A stretch of 64,000 nucleotides of DNA from JABGQS01 sp963674545 (GTDB lineage Bacteria; Bacillota; Clostridia; Christensenellales; SZUA-584), in assembly GCA_963674545.2 (NCBI GenBank), contig CAXXFB010000001.1, positions 1,550,001 to 1,614,000 of the forward strand. The letters run 5' to 3'. Positions 15,568-24,191 of the stretch are shown piece after piece. The position numbers were made by a program, and so were the translations under genes. Within the stretch, counting starts at the first letter, position 1, and the number at the start of each line of letters is the position of its first letter. Under the pieces are notes generated by a model that saw only the letters and a list, made by a program, of their open reading frames with translations, ran no database searches and had not been told where the DNA came from.

Positions 15568-16065
15568 TTACAGGTTGCCTTTTGCTCGCAGTTCCATTCT
15601 ATTTAAAATCCTTCGCAGACGTGGGCGATTGTATCTCTGCGCTATTATACATGGAATATTAACTAATATCCCGTATAAAAACATTATAGGAATCACGATT
15701 GGAGGAGCCCAAAATCCAAAGATCCAAAACGGTAATATAGCAATCCAATGTACGAACTCAGCACGTTTGGATTCTAATATAAATTTCTTAATATACTCAG
15801 AGTTTTTACTTTCCAACCGCTTTTTTCGAAATCCCCTCTTATGTACAGCAGCTCCATCTGGCAGGAGTTCTTTCCATTTATCTATTTTAAATGTTCTTCG
15901 ATAAAAAGAGTCAGATTCAAATTTAAAATCTTTGAATAATCCTTCATCTTTGAAAAAATAATCGGGCATACGGTTTCCAATTAGTGCTGCACCCCCTTGA
16001 AATACCGCCCATCCTACAATAAATGATGTAATCATCCAAAAGCTCGACAAGTAGAAGATTTGCAT
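15568..16065 (-). CDS. CrtO-like membrane acyltransferase family protein
   Basis: The protein is 165 residues with an N-terminal membrane helix, a soluble central part (RRTFKIDKWKELLPDGAAVHK) and two C-terminal helices ending in IIAQRYNRPRL. These motifs are those of the glycosyl-4,4'-diaponeurosporenoate acyltransferase (CrtO) family, named for the last step of staphyloxanthin synthesis. Many Firmicutes carry relatives without a carotenoid pathway, and no crtM or crtN homolog is in this window, so a carotenoid substrate is not established. Confidence 0.75.
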   Translation of the reverse strand: MQIFYLSSFWMITSFIVGWAVFQGGAALIGNRMPDYFFKDEGLFKDFKFESDSFYRRTFKIDKWKELLPDGAAVHKRGFRKKRLESKNSEYIKKFILESKRAEFVHWIAILPFWIFGFWAPPIVIPIMFLYGILVNIPCIIAQRYNRPRLRRILNRMELRAKGNL

Positions 16066-16156
16066 TTTTTCATCCTTCGATTATTACTGTTTTTTATTAT
16101 AACACTTTTTGATAATCAATATTCTTTCTGAATAAATTAGTATTAGCTTAATATCG

Positions 16157-16200
16157 AAAAACGGCAAATCAAATAACGAAATATGTTTATTTGATTTGCC
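16157..16200 (-). terminator. Rho-independent terminator after the TspO-family gene
   Basis: A perfect 14-bp inverted repeat, GGCAAATCAAATAA with its complement (16163-16200) around a 10-base loop, is followed on the minus strand by GTTTTTC. Confidence 0.85.
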
Positions 16201-16221
16201 TAATTTTCATATATGATGTAT

Positions 16222-17010
16222 CTAAGCTTTTTTTCTCCAATATCTCACTGCTGCAATAACAGACGATATAACAAAAAGCAGGAGCGCAACGCAGACTGTT
16301 ATTATAACTCCCATGTATTCTCCGTTAAATCCACTTGAAGAAAGATGTTTTATAAGTATTCCAGCATAGGCCCAAATAAAGACTAGACCGTAAAAAGTAT
16401 CTTTTTTTACAAGTGTAGTGGCTATTCCAATTATTGCAGCTATTATAGCTATGATAATCATCCATACAGGTTGAGATAATCCGTAACCTCTTAAATTGAA
16501 ACTTACTAACATTGTAGCTACGTTGCCAACAGTTGCAACTGTAAGCCACCCAAAATAAATGCTAAATGGTAACCTTACAAACCACTTTTCTTTACATTCA
16601 AGTTTAAACTTATTGATTCTAATATAAATCACAAGAAGGCTAATAAATATCGCAAGTATCAATATCATCGAAAGCCATATTATCTTATAATGCCAGGAAA
16701 ATATCCATGCTGCATTAAATACACAAGAAAAAATAAAAGGAATTCCAATCTTTCCAATTAGCTCGTTATTACTTCCTTTGAATACCCCTAGAGTATAAAG
16801 TATAAATATAATTAGAAGCACATATATCAAGAACCATATCATAAAGGTTATAGGTGCAGGGGCAAACAGGTTTGGATAGGAATCAGAAACTTCTCCAGAA
16901 TTGACTCCGCCTATGGGGAGTATGTTTGCTAACATGTTAACAACCAACATTAGCATTAGACCAATTATCATAAGAATCTTCAGAGCAACCAAATTATTAT
17001 TTTTTTCCAT
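16222..17010 (-). CDS. TspO/MBR family (tryptophan-rich sensory protein-like) membrane protein
   Basis: The protein is 262 residues with about seven hydrophobic helices. TspO-type motifs are present: NLFAPAPITFMIWFLIY, FNAAWIFSWHY, and LPFSIYFGWLTVATVGNVA. Core TspO has five helices and about 160 residues; this one belongs to the longer bacterial group. TspO proteins bind porphyrins and have been linked to oxygen, light and stress responses. AAAGGGG precedes the ATG. Confidence 0.75.
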   Translation of the reverse strand: MEKNNNLVALKILMIIGLMLMLVVNMLANILPIGGVNSGEVSDSYPNLFAPAPITFMIWFLIYVLLIIFILYTLGVFKGSNNELIGKIGIPFIFSCVFNAAWIFSWHYKIIWLSMILILAIFISLLVIYIRINKFKLECKEKWFVRLPFSIYFGWLTVATVGNVATMLVSFNLRGYGLSQPVWMIIIAIIAAIIGIATTLVKKDTFYGLVFIWAYAGILIKHLSSSGFNGEYMGVIITVCVALLLFVISSVIAAVRYWRKKA

Positions 17011-17105
17011 AACTAACCCCTTTCAATATCTGCTGTATTTTTCTGTATTGTATCATAAAAATCAAATAATAGACAAATATGAAATCTACATTTGATTTAA
17101 AAATT

Positions 17106-18299
17106 TTAAACTATAAATCCAGCAGCTATTGTGGCTATTACGATTAGCGGGACAGGTATCTTTTTAATAAATAAAAGTACGACGGTTATTACCATAACAA
17201 CTATGTTTGCAAGTGTAAATCCACTTCTTTGCATTAGTATGACCGCCGCTGCAGTAATTAGTCCGCTTGCAACAGCTGATATTCCCTTCAAAGATATTTT
17301 TATGCCTTTTATGCCTTTAATACTTTCCCATATAGGATAAATAAAATAGATTAAAAGAATACCGGGCAGGAATATCGCTGTGCCACCAATTGCAGCTCCT
17401 AATACCTGAGTAAATATATTTCCGCCTCTAGCTGCCATTCCACCTGCATAGGCGCTGAAACTAAACATAGGGCCAGGTAATCCCTGGACAAGTCCGAATC
17501 CAGTTAAAAACTCCTGGTTTGTCATGTACTGATTGACTTCAACTAAGTCGCTGTACATCATAGGCACGACTACTTGTCCGCCGCCGATTACCTGGTACCC
17601 AAACCTGTAGAAACTTTCAAATATATGAAGAATCGTATTGTTCCATATAAAGGTTAGGAGCAGGCTTCCAATGGCAATAATACCGAATATAATTAAATAA
17701 CCCCAGGGTGGTTTAACTTTTACTTTATTCCACAGCTCTTTTTCTTTTGATGCTATAACACTTACAGCCCCGCCAATTAACAAGACCAGTGGATATATCC
17801 AAGGTTTATGAAGAAAGTAAGTTGTGATTCCGCCAAATAGAAACAGCAAAAAAGTAACCTTGTCTTTAATAACTTTTCGTCCTATTCTATATGCTGCTGA
17901 AATTATAAACCCTACTGCCATCGGACCGATAAAGCGTAGAAAGTTCTGAGAAATATTCATTCCTGATAGAAAAGCGCTCAGGAAAGAAAGAATGGTCATA
18001 ATAATAAGAATAGGCAGAGCCCAAACTAGGAATGTAAGCAGTGCCAATAAAGGCCCGCCGGTTTTATACCCAATAGCTATAATTGTCTGCGTGCTGCTTG
18101 GGCCGGGCAGAATCCCTGTTAATGCTATCAGTTCAACCATTTCTTCTTCGGTTAAATATTTTTTCTTGATAACCATTTGGTCTGTAAAAACGCCATAGTG
18201 GGCTTCAGGCCCTCCGTAAGCTCCGAGAGAACAGATTAAGACATCCTTTAAAAAGGATCTCCATTTAATAGATTTATTATCCACTGTGTTGTTACGCAT
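17106..18299 (-). CDS. chrA: Chromate transporter, two-domain ChrA family
   Basis: The protein is 397 residues with about ten to twelve helices in two homologous halves. The first half has SLGAYGGPEAHYGVF and LTGILPGPSSTQ; the second has GYQVIGGGQVVVPMM and LVQGLPGPMFSFSAY. This paired pattern is that of the long-chain CHR family, which exports chromate or related oxyanions by proton motive force. The true substrate in an anaerobe is open. ATG 18299 has GAGG about 10 bases upstream. Confidence 0.88.
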   Translation of the reverse strand: MRNNTVDNKSIKWRSFLKDVLICSLGAYGGPEAHYGVFTDQMVIKKKYLTEEEMVELIALTGILPGPSSTQTIIAIGYKTGGPLLALLTFLVWALPILIIMTILSFLSAFLSGMNISQNFLRFIGPMAVGFIISAAYRIGRKVIKDKVTFLLFLFGGITTYFLHKPWIYPLVLLIGGAVSVIASKEKELWNKVKVKPPWGYLIIFGIIAIGSLLLTFIWNNTILHIFESFYRFGYQVIGGGQVVVPMMYSDLVEVNQYMTNQEFLTGFGLVQGLPGPMFSFSAYAGGMAARGGNIFTQVLGAAIGGTAIFLPGILLIYFIYPIWESIKGIKGIKISLKGISAVASGLITAAAVILMQRSGFTLANIVVMVITVVLLFIKKIPVPLIVIATIAAGFIV

Positions 18300-18541
18300 C
18301 AAAAATTACCTCGTTGATAAAATATTCTTTTACACATTTATACTTATATATTATATACTTTTATTTTATTAAAAAGGACTGTTTTTATAAGTTTACTTAA
18401 ACCTCTAACTTGAAAATGTACAGTATTATCTTCAATGTTCCTATATTCAAGCATTATATCTCTCTTTTATTTCAGTATTTAGAGTGAAAAACAGGAATTT
18501 TAAAAAGATATAATCGCAAGAGAGTTATTCTACGCATAGTT

Positions 18542-18573
18542 GTTTCAATCCACGCACCCACGTGGGGTGCGTC
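18542..18573. repeat. Solitary type I-C-like CRISPR repeat unit
   Basis: The unit reads GTTTCAATCCACGCACCC then ACGTGGGGTGCGTC. The first half equals the well-known type I-C repeat (GTTTCAATCCACGC followed by a CCC...GGG hairpin and GCGAC). The hairpin CGCACCC/GGGTGCG is intact. Only one copy exists here, with no spacer-repeat periodicity on either side, so this is a relic or a captured repeat rather than an array. Confidence 0.6.
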
Positions 18574-18612
18574 TTTATTCACAGAACGAACAATCATTTA
18601 AGTAAATTCAAT

Positions 18613-18762
18613 TCAATAACACATTCGAGTGAGTATAAAGGGTCTTATAGACTGTGTGTAGTAAAGTGTATCTGAACAAAGTATTGCCGATGTTTTGTTA
18701 ACACAACCTGCCAATATAAGTAAAGTTACCGCCAATAAAAGAGTTTCAATTTTTTCATTCAT
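18613..18762 (-). pseudogene. Lipoprotein remnant: signal peptide plus short tail
   Basis: A 49-codon frame begins MNEKIETLLLAVTLLILAGC, a clean lipoprotein signal with lipobox LAGC and Cys at residue 20. AAAGGTAA stands before the ATG. The frame ends 29 residues after the cysteine without any domain. It is probably the 5' end of a deleted lipoprotein gene, though a short expressed lipopeptide cannot be excluded. Confidence 0.5.
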
Positions 18763-18889
18763 TTACCTTTGAACTATTTTAACACAAACTGAGCGATTAA
18801 TGTTTTATAATTACTCCTTGAAGATTCAAATTAGATTTCAATAATCAACACTCAGAAAATATATATGACTCTTCAACTAGCACCTAAAG

Positions 18890-19138
18890 CTAAATAGCTG
18901 GTGCTTTGCTTTTTTCTTCTTGTGGATACTTTTGGAAGTATTCCGTCAAAGCTTCTTGGATTGTCTCCTCAAATTCCTTTGGTGTTGTATCAGGAGGAAA
19001 GAAGTATCTTATCGCTTTATATAAAACTTTTATAGCTTTTGGCGTTTCATGGTTTTTTTGTACAATTATTTTATCAATTTTCTCGTATGTAAGTTTATCA
19101 CCTTGGCTTGTCTTAAGAAGTTTATGTGCAAAAATCAT
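18890..19138 (-). CDS. Small hypothetical protein
   Basis: The protein is 82 residues, soluble and lysine-rich, with two predicted helices (IKVLYKAIRYFF and EFEETIQEALTEYFQKY). In-frame stops precede the ATG, and no Shine-Dalgarno sequence is visible. Family unknown. Its end overlaps a hairpin. It may be a fragment of an older gene. Confidence 0.4.
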   Translation of the reverse strand: MIFAHKLLKTSQGDKLTYEKIDKIIVQKNHETPKAIKVLYKAIRYFFPPDTTPKEFEETIQEALTEYFQKYPQEEKSKAPAI

Positions 19139-19154
19139 TTACGCTGGCTATTAA

Positions 19155-22100
19155 TCAGATGCCGAAGTATTTTTCTTTCTCCTCAGATGTCAGCTTCAAC
19201 GTACTGGCGACACTTTTTATTATCCTGCCCCTGTAGTCATATTCATGAAGCACATTGCTGATAATTTTCAGAGCCGCATCATACGTTAAGTTTGAGTGCC
19301 ACTTCTTTCTGTCACGAGCTACGTCGTTCCGCAGCTCGTCCGCAAGCTCTTCAATACGTAGCTGCAGGTTGTCTTCTGTAAACACGTTATTCAACAGATA
19401 TCCGAAACGGCTCAAAAATTTGTCCCTGAATTCAGGATTCTTGATAAGCCCTTTCAGGAACATAGCATGCTGGTTATGGCTGTTATACAGCCACTCAAAG
19501 TTGTTTATCGGCCATCTTAGCGTAAAATCGAGGTCGAACAATGCCAGCCGCCACTTACCGTCTCCCTCGCTGCTTCGTATATACCGTACGTTGCCGCTTA
19601 TATCGTTATTTCCGCTGCATGCCTCAAAAATATACCAGTCGATAAGGCTGTCCAAGTCTATCTTAGACTCTACATACTCATAGTTCTCTTCTATTCTCAT
19701 GTCTTTGTTATAAACGAACGACATAAGCTCATATAGCTCAGCATCTTTTTTTATCGGCCCTTTCAGAACCTCTACACTGTCTATGGAAACGTTGTAATGA
19801 GCTGCGTAATAGTCGTCGCCCAGCCGCTCTTTGATGCAGTATATCCCAAAAAACTTGCCGTTTATGAATAAAAGGCAATACCTATAGTGCTGTGCCAAAA
19901 GCGTAGGTGACTCTTCGAGTGCAATAGATGAAAAAATCTCGTCCCGGAATATAGTATGCATTGAATCCTGGCCTGCCCGGAACACAAGTGATTTGAACTC
20001 ATTCACGTCACATCCTTCAAACATATCATAACAAAGGCTTTTTTTACCGTAAATGCTTCTGAACCGTACTTGAAACGATTTTTTTGAACTTACAAGCCTT
20101 GTGCCTCCGCCGAACAGCGAAAGCCCGCAGTCTATGGAGAATCCTTCCCCCTCGGGGTCAAAAAATTCTATGTGCGCATCCTTTTCCCAGTCTTTGAACG
20201 CATTGTTCGAAGAATATATGCCGGTCGAAGTTTTCCAAAGATCCGAAGGATTTGCCGAAAGGCTCATTATGGGCAGTGTGTTTCCCTCATTGAGAAAAAA
20301 ACTCAGCGTTGTAACGCTGCTCTTCATGCTCCCTTCATTGTATGTTATTGCTCTGACGACGGTCGAGCTTGTTATCGTGATGGGTTCAGTATATTCTTTC
20401 GATTTGCTGCTTGGCCAGCTCCCATCAGTAGTGTAATATATGTCGCCGTCTGCAAAAAGTGGTATGGTCAGCGTTTGTTCTTCATACAGCCCTGCTGTTG
20501 TAGTTGAATAGGGAGCGCCGCTTACGGCCCTTACGCCGTCCTCGTTCTGTTTGCCCGGCGTCGGTTCGGCAAAAATGAAAAGCCCGTTCTGCCCGTCCAT
20601 CCTACCTGCAGAAGCGTTTGCGGGTATGTCACAGAGCAGCATCCTGTCACATATATCACCGTTTTTGTCATACAAGAATAGTGTTTCAGTTTCCGAGTTC
20701 AGAGAAAAGTTCGTATGCGCATACTTCTCTGTCGAAAGCGACTCGTCACCAGAGCATAAAAACACTTTATACTTTCCCGGCTCAAGCGTGATCTCAGGCA
20801 TACGCCAAAGTTTTTTGTTGTCAGGGTCATCAGTCAGATAATAATCAGAAAGCAGGAGAGGATCATCACCGGTGTTGATAATTTCTACCCAGTCATAATG
20901 CACACCGTATGCTTGGGCAAGAACACTGTCATTTGCGCTCATTACCTCGCTTATTATAAGCTCAGATTCCACTTCCAGCGATTCCTGATATGTAATATAG
21001 CCTTCCATGCCATTGGCATAGCCGGGAGAAGAATATGCCGTGCTTTCCAGTCCGTCCTGTGTCCTTTCAAGAGATCTGTCGGGCTGTGAAGTTTCATAAG
21101 ACACAGAATCGATTATATAGCCTGTCGATGAAGCCAGCGTCAATGTGCCGGAAACTGACGGCAGTTTGAAGTCTGCGTGCATCTCATCTTTTTTATCCGT
21201 TTCCTTGCCGGAAGCAAAAATAATGATGCTTTCGCCGCTTTTTACAGTTATGTCAGGCAGCTTCCATCCGAAAATTTCTTCGGAGTCGACAGAAAGCCAG
21301 CATCCCGAAAGCTCTAAGTCGCCCGAAGAATCGTTACTAAGCTCTATCCAGTCGGAAAAATCTCCGTCAGTATCCATTATTCCGACAGTATTGACCGGCA
21401 TAAGCTCACTTATTGTCAGGCCTTCATATTCGTTTTCTTCAGGCTCGGTCAGCATTAGGCCGGGTGATGAGAATTCGGAAATTACATAGCTGTCGCCGTC
21501 AAGCATGTATGAATTGTTTTTGGGCAGCTCTGGATATTCAAGCACACAGACCAGCTTTCCTTCCGGGCTTGTAAGCAGAAGCGTTTCTCCTTCGCTTGAA
21601 AGTGAGAAATCCGTGTGGATTTCACTGTCCTTATACTCTGCATTCTTTGATGCATATATTATAACGCTTTCTTCCGGCTCAAGCAGATACGAAGGAAGCG
21701 TATAACCGGCAAGCCTAATCGGATCGTCCGATATATGATATCCGCCGATGTTTATCTGCTTCTCCGAGGTGTTGGTCAGTTCTATCCAGTCATATCGCTC
21801 GCCATCTGCCGAAACGATGCTTGATACATTTTTCGCCATAAGCTCTGTTATCACAATCCCGTTGTCCGCTTTAATTGATCTAACGAACCCTTCTCTTCCC
21901 GCTTCGCTGTTTTCGAAGCCCGGTGTTCCGGCAAAAAGTGTTCCCCATTGTCCGTTTTGCATAAATACCATAGCTTCGTTTTTTGAAAGGCCTTGAGTCG
22001 TTACACTGTCAATAACTGCTCCCAGATAGTTTTTCAGTATGATTTTCTCGCCGCCGCTGCGTGATATGGAAAAAGGTGCATAAACAGCCCTGCCGGCTTC

Positions 22101-22547
22101 GTGCACCTGATTGCTTCCGTCGCAAGACACGACGAGATATCCGTTCGCCGAAACAATAGTACCGCTATCAAACACCAGCCCTGGTGAAAGGTTATAGTCA
22201 GTAAGCTGATACCCGGAGATATCAACGTCAGAGTCAGAATCGTTGTATAGTTCAATATAGTCACAAAACACTCCATCAACATTAGGGCATGAATCTGATG
22301 TCGGCATTATTTCATTTATCCGCACCGGCGAATGTGCAGTGCCTCCGCTAATCGGAAAATAAAATACGGCAAAAATAGCGATTGCGGCAAGAATAACTAT
22401 CAGCACAGGTATGGATATGAATTTTATTAGTCTTGACCTGTCTTTTTTCAGTTTGTACTCAAATAAATCGTCAATATTATTTTTTTCGCTTTTTTCCTGC
22501 TGTTCGAGCTCTGTCCCCTTCAGCTCTTTTTTGCTGTCTTTGCCCAT
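19155..22547 (-). CDS. CotH-kinase-family surface protein with four lamin-tail domains
   Basis: The protein is 1130 residues. It has a cytoplasmic basic N-terminus, one membrane anchor (about 40-62), then four lamin-tail (LTD) repeats, each with a core like INEIMPTSDS...DYIELYNDS, ITELMAKN...DWIELTN, ISELMPVN...DWIELSN and ISEVMSAN...DWVEIIN. A chitobiase C-terminal-like module follows (IYYTTDGSWPSS, about 720-785). The last 370 residues form the CotH domain, with FRAGQDSMHTIFRDE, CIKERLGDDYY and ALFDLDFTLRW supplying the kinase-like metal site. CotH proteins phosphorylate other proteins, first seen in spore coats. AAGGAAG precedes the ATG. Confidence 0.88.
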   Translation of the reverse strand: MGKDSKKELKGTELEQQEKSEKNNIDDLFEYKLKKDRSRLIKFISIPVLIVILAAIAIFAVFYFPISGGTAHSPVRINEIMPTSDSCPNVDGVFCDYIELYNDSDSDVDISGYQLTDYNLSPGLVFDSGTIVSANGYLVVSCDGSNQVHEAGRAVYAPFSISRSGGEKIILKNYLGAVIDSVTTQGLSKNEAMVFMQNGQWGTLFAGTPGFENSEAGREGFVRSIKADNGIVITELMAKNVSSIVSADGERYDWIELTNTSEKQINIGGYHISDDPIRLAGYTLPSYLLEPEESVIIYASKNAEYKDSEIHTDFSLSSEGETLLLTSPEGKLVCVLEYPELPKNNSYMLDGDSYVISEFSSPGLMLTEPEENEYEGLTISELMPVNTVGIMDTDGDFSDWIELSNDSSGDLELSGCWLSVDSEEIFGWKLPDITVKSGESIIIFASGKETDKKDEMHADFKLPSVSGTLTLASSTGYIIDSVSYETSQPDRSLERTQDGLESTAYSSPGYANGMEGYITYQESLEVESELIISEVMSANDSVLAQAYGVHYDWVEIINTGDDPLLLSDYYLTDDPDNKKLWRMPEITLEPGKYKVFLCSGDESLSTEKYAHTNFSLNSETETLFLYDKNGDICDRMLLCDIPANASAGRMDGQNGLFIFAEPTPGKQNEDGVRAVSGAPYSTTTAGLYEEQTLTIPLFADGDIYYTTDGSWPSSKSKEYTEPITITSSTVVRAITYNEGSMKSSVTTLSFFLNEGNTLPIMSLSANPSDLWKTSTGIYSSNNAFKDWEKDAHIEFFDPEGEGFSIDCGLSLFGGGTRLVSSKKSFQVRFRSIYGKKSLCYDMFEGCDVNEFKSLVFRAGQDSMHTIFRDEIFSSIALEESPTLLAQHYRYCLLFINGKFFGIYCIKERLGDDYYAAHYNVSIDSVEVLKGPIKKDAELYELMSFVYNKDMRIEENYEYVESKIDLDSLIDWYIFEACSGNNDISGNVRYIRSSEGDGKWRLALFDLDFTLRWPINNFEWLYNSHNQHAMFLKGLIKNPEFRDKFLSRFGYLLNNVFTEDNLQLRIEELADELRNDVARDRKKWHSNLTYDAALKIISNVLHEYDYRGRIIKSVASTLKLTSEEKEKYFGI

Positions 22548-22596
22548 CTCAGCTTCCTTTTCGTCTAAATTCGGTTTTTATTACTGCGGTAAAATA

Positions 22597-23607
22597 TCAA
22601 TATAATACATACGAAGCAGGCTCGTCAATTATACAAACAGCATCCCTGGTTTTCCTGTGCACACTGGGGCTGTTTATCTCATCGCCCATAAAAGCCATCT
22701 GCGTTGTCCCGCCTCCGTCAAGGTTGAATGCAACGCTGCAGCCAAGCTCATACATCAGCATAGACAGGTTCTGTATTTCAAGCCCGTCGGAGTATCCCGG
22801 CTGACGACCGTCTACCGTAACAAAGGCATAATGCCCCGGTTCAAAATACCCTATAGCTGTCCGTGGGTTTATACTGTCTACATTTTTTGAAAAATCGAAT
22901 TGCGTCATAGGCTGACCGTCTTTTAGCAGCATCGGCCCGAATGTCCATATCTGCCATACTTCATCTTTCATTGCTTCTATAGATTCTTCGCTGTATTCTT
23001 CGTTTGAAAAGGTCTGCATCGTACCGTCCTTATACATCACAAGTATATCGCACATAACTTCGTTTCTGTACAGAATTCCATCACGCACGACGGGGCCTGA
23101 ATTATTTGCACAGTAATCACCGTTTATCGCAACAACTGCACTTGTTTCTCTTGCAATATCATATACAAATTTGCGCTGTCCGGTATTGAATCCGTCATCA
23201 GAGAACGGGGAAACAAAATACTTAATGTCAGTTATGTATATATCCGCAAAATAGTATGTTAAACCTTCTTCTTTAACAGTGTTAAGAGTGACGTTAACGT
23301 TCTTGCTCATATATATATTTCTCTTTTGGATAACTTCGCCGTCTGTGAATTTACCGGTGAATTTTTCTCCCCACATATTTGACTGTGTTGGAATAGGCGT
23401 TAAAATCGGGGGCTGTATCGGTGTTTGCACAGGTTCCGGCGACGGTGACGGGGGGGCAGACTCCTCAACAGGCGCCGTTGTTTCAGTTGTATTTGGTAAT
23501 ATCACTACTTCAGCTTTCGCTTCGCATCCGCAGAAGCAGATAATAAGAGATATTAATAATACTCCCCCAATACTCTTTCTGATGTTCATCCACTCACCAC
23601 CGGTCAT
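22597..23607 (-). CDS. Phosphodiester glycosidase (NAGPA-family) lipoprotein
   Basis: The protein is 336 residues. An N-terminal signal peptide ends in a cysteine-rich FCGC that may act as a lipobox. A Pro/Thr/Ser linker (about 40-75) leads to a NAGPA domain: AVVAINGDYC, RDGILYRN, FGPMLLKDGQP, NPRTAIGY and the hallmark FNLDGGGTTQM. NAGPA proteins cleave sugar phosphodiesters and are frequent secreted enzymes acting on wall or exopolysaccharide. ATG 23607 has AAAGGTG at good spacing; ATG 23589 is an alternative. It is next to the CotH protein on the same strand. Confidence 0.85.
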   Translation of the reverse strand: MTGGEWMNIRKSIGGVLLISLIICFCGCEAKAEVVILPNTTETTAPVEESAPPSPSPEPVQTPIQPPILTPIPTQSNMWGEKFTGKFTDGEVIQKRNIYMSKNVNVTLNTVKEEGLTYYFADIYITDIKYFVSPFSDDGFNTGQRKFVYDIARETSAVVAINGDYCANNSGPVVRDGILYRNEVMCDILVMYKDGTMQTFSNEEYSEESIEAMKDEVWQIWTFGPMLLKDGQPMTQFDFSKNVDSINPRTAIGYFEPGHYAFVTVDGRQPGYSDGLEIQNLSMLMYELGCSVAFNLDGGGTTQMAFMGDEINSPSVHRKTRDAVCIIDEPASYVLY

Positions 23608-23639
23608 TTTTTACACCTTTTAAATATTAACACGCAACA

Positions 23640-23887
23640 TGTATATAAATCAAGAAAGGGTAGTCAACACTTTTTCGGACAGTTTGCTAAGAAACGCTTG
23701 CTATAAGCCCCTGGTTCCAACGCACTGTTAAGGGTAGTTCCAAAATGTAATAAAAAGGCGGAACAAAAATAAATTGTTGTAGTGGCGGACTCCATATTCT
23801 TCTCTAATGGCCGTTCGACTCCCCTTTTGCCCCAAAAACGCCTAAATGCATCTCTCAACCTAAACACTAAAAAAACCCTTCAAAACG
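23640..23887. other. Intergenic stretch, possible dispersed repeat
   Basis: Between the glycosidase gene and tRNA-Glu lies a stretch with a 67-codon minus-strand frame (23664-23867), rich in Arg at the start and in FCSAFLLHFGTTL later. Frames of this type are often found in intergenic repeats of clostridial genomes, and I do not count it as a gene. No second copy is seen in this window. Confidence 0.35.
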
Positions 23888-23920
23888 CCGAAAAAGCCCA
23901 TGGTTATGGGCTTTTTCGGG
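23887..23920. terminator. Bidirectional terminator next to tRNA-Glu
   Basis: CCGAAAAAGCCCAT and ATGGGCTTTTTCGG form a perfect 14-bp stem with a GGTT loop. On the minus strand it ends the tRNA-Glu transcript. Confidence 0.85.
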
Positions 23921-23946
23921 GATGCATTTTTTTTGACTTCCAATGG

Positions 23947-24021
23947 TGGTACCTCCTAGGGGACTCGAACCCCTGATACTGCCGTGAGAGGGCGGCGTCC
24001 TAACCACTAGACTAAGGAGGC
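23947..24021 (-). tRNA. tRNA-Glu (anticodon CTC)
   Basis: On the minus strand the acceptor GCCTCCT pairs with AGGAGGT, the D-arm contains TAGTGGTTAGGA, the anticodon loop is CTCTCAC with anticodon CTC, and the T-arm is AGGGG-TTCGAGT-CCCCT. CCA is encoded. Two weak points are a G-U pair at the first acceptor position and one C-A mismatch in the anticodon stem. Confidence 0.93.
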
Positions 24022-24191
24022 TTGTTTTTGCCTACATATTCTATCAAAAAGAGTGAAGTATAGCAAGTCCTTTTTTAGCTAGGCTTGTATATTGTCAAAA
24101 AGCTGTGCTTGACATGCCGTTTTTACAAACCATATAATAAACACAGTTAACCAAATTTTGTATCATAATATAATATTGGAAAGGTATAAAA

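Larger units (their letters stand above)
18303..18889. other. Intergenic stretch with lone CRISPR-like repeat and gene remnant
   Basis: This 587-base, AT-rich gap separates chrA from the next minus-strand gene. It holds one CRISPR repeat-like unit (18542-18573), a short lipoprotein-like frame (18613-18762) and, at its right edge, a hairpin on the plus strand near 18879-18905 whose T-rich tail overlaps the next gene. I see no cas gene, no second repeat and no RNA gene. Confidence 0.6.

Noticed and set aside
18542..18573. A true CRISPR array
   Set aside because: Only one repeat unit exists; no second repeat at spacer distance and no cas genes are in the window.
18879..18915. Plus-strand hairpin AGCACC...GGTGCT with a T-rich tail as a terminator
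   Set aside because: No plus-strand gene lies upstream and the tail overlaps the end of a minus-strand frame. Its role is unclear.
23664..23867. Minus-strand frame of 67 codons as a gene
   Set aside because: It has low coding character, sits in an intergenic region downstream of a tRNA, and is best explained as a repeat or chance frame.
23947..24021. tRNA-Glu as the attachment site of the phage block at 25.1 kb
   Set aside because: The tRNA is on the minus strand, so its 3' end points left, away from the phage genes. No repeat of the tRNA end is seen near 46.8-47 kb.
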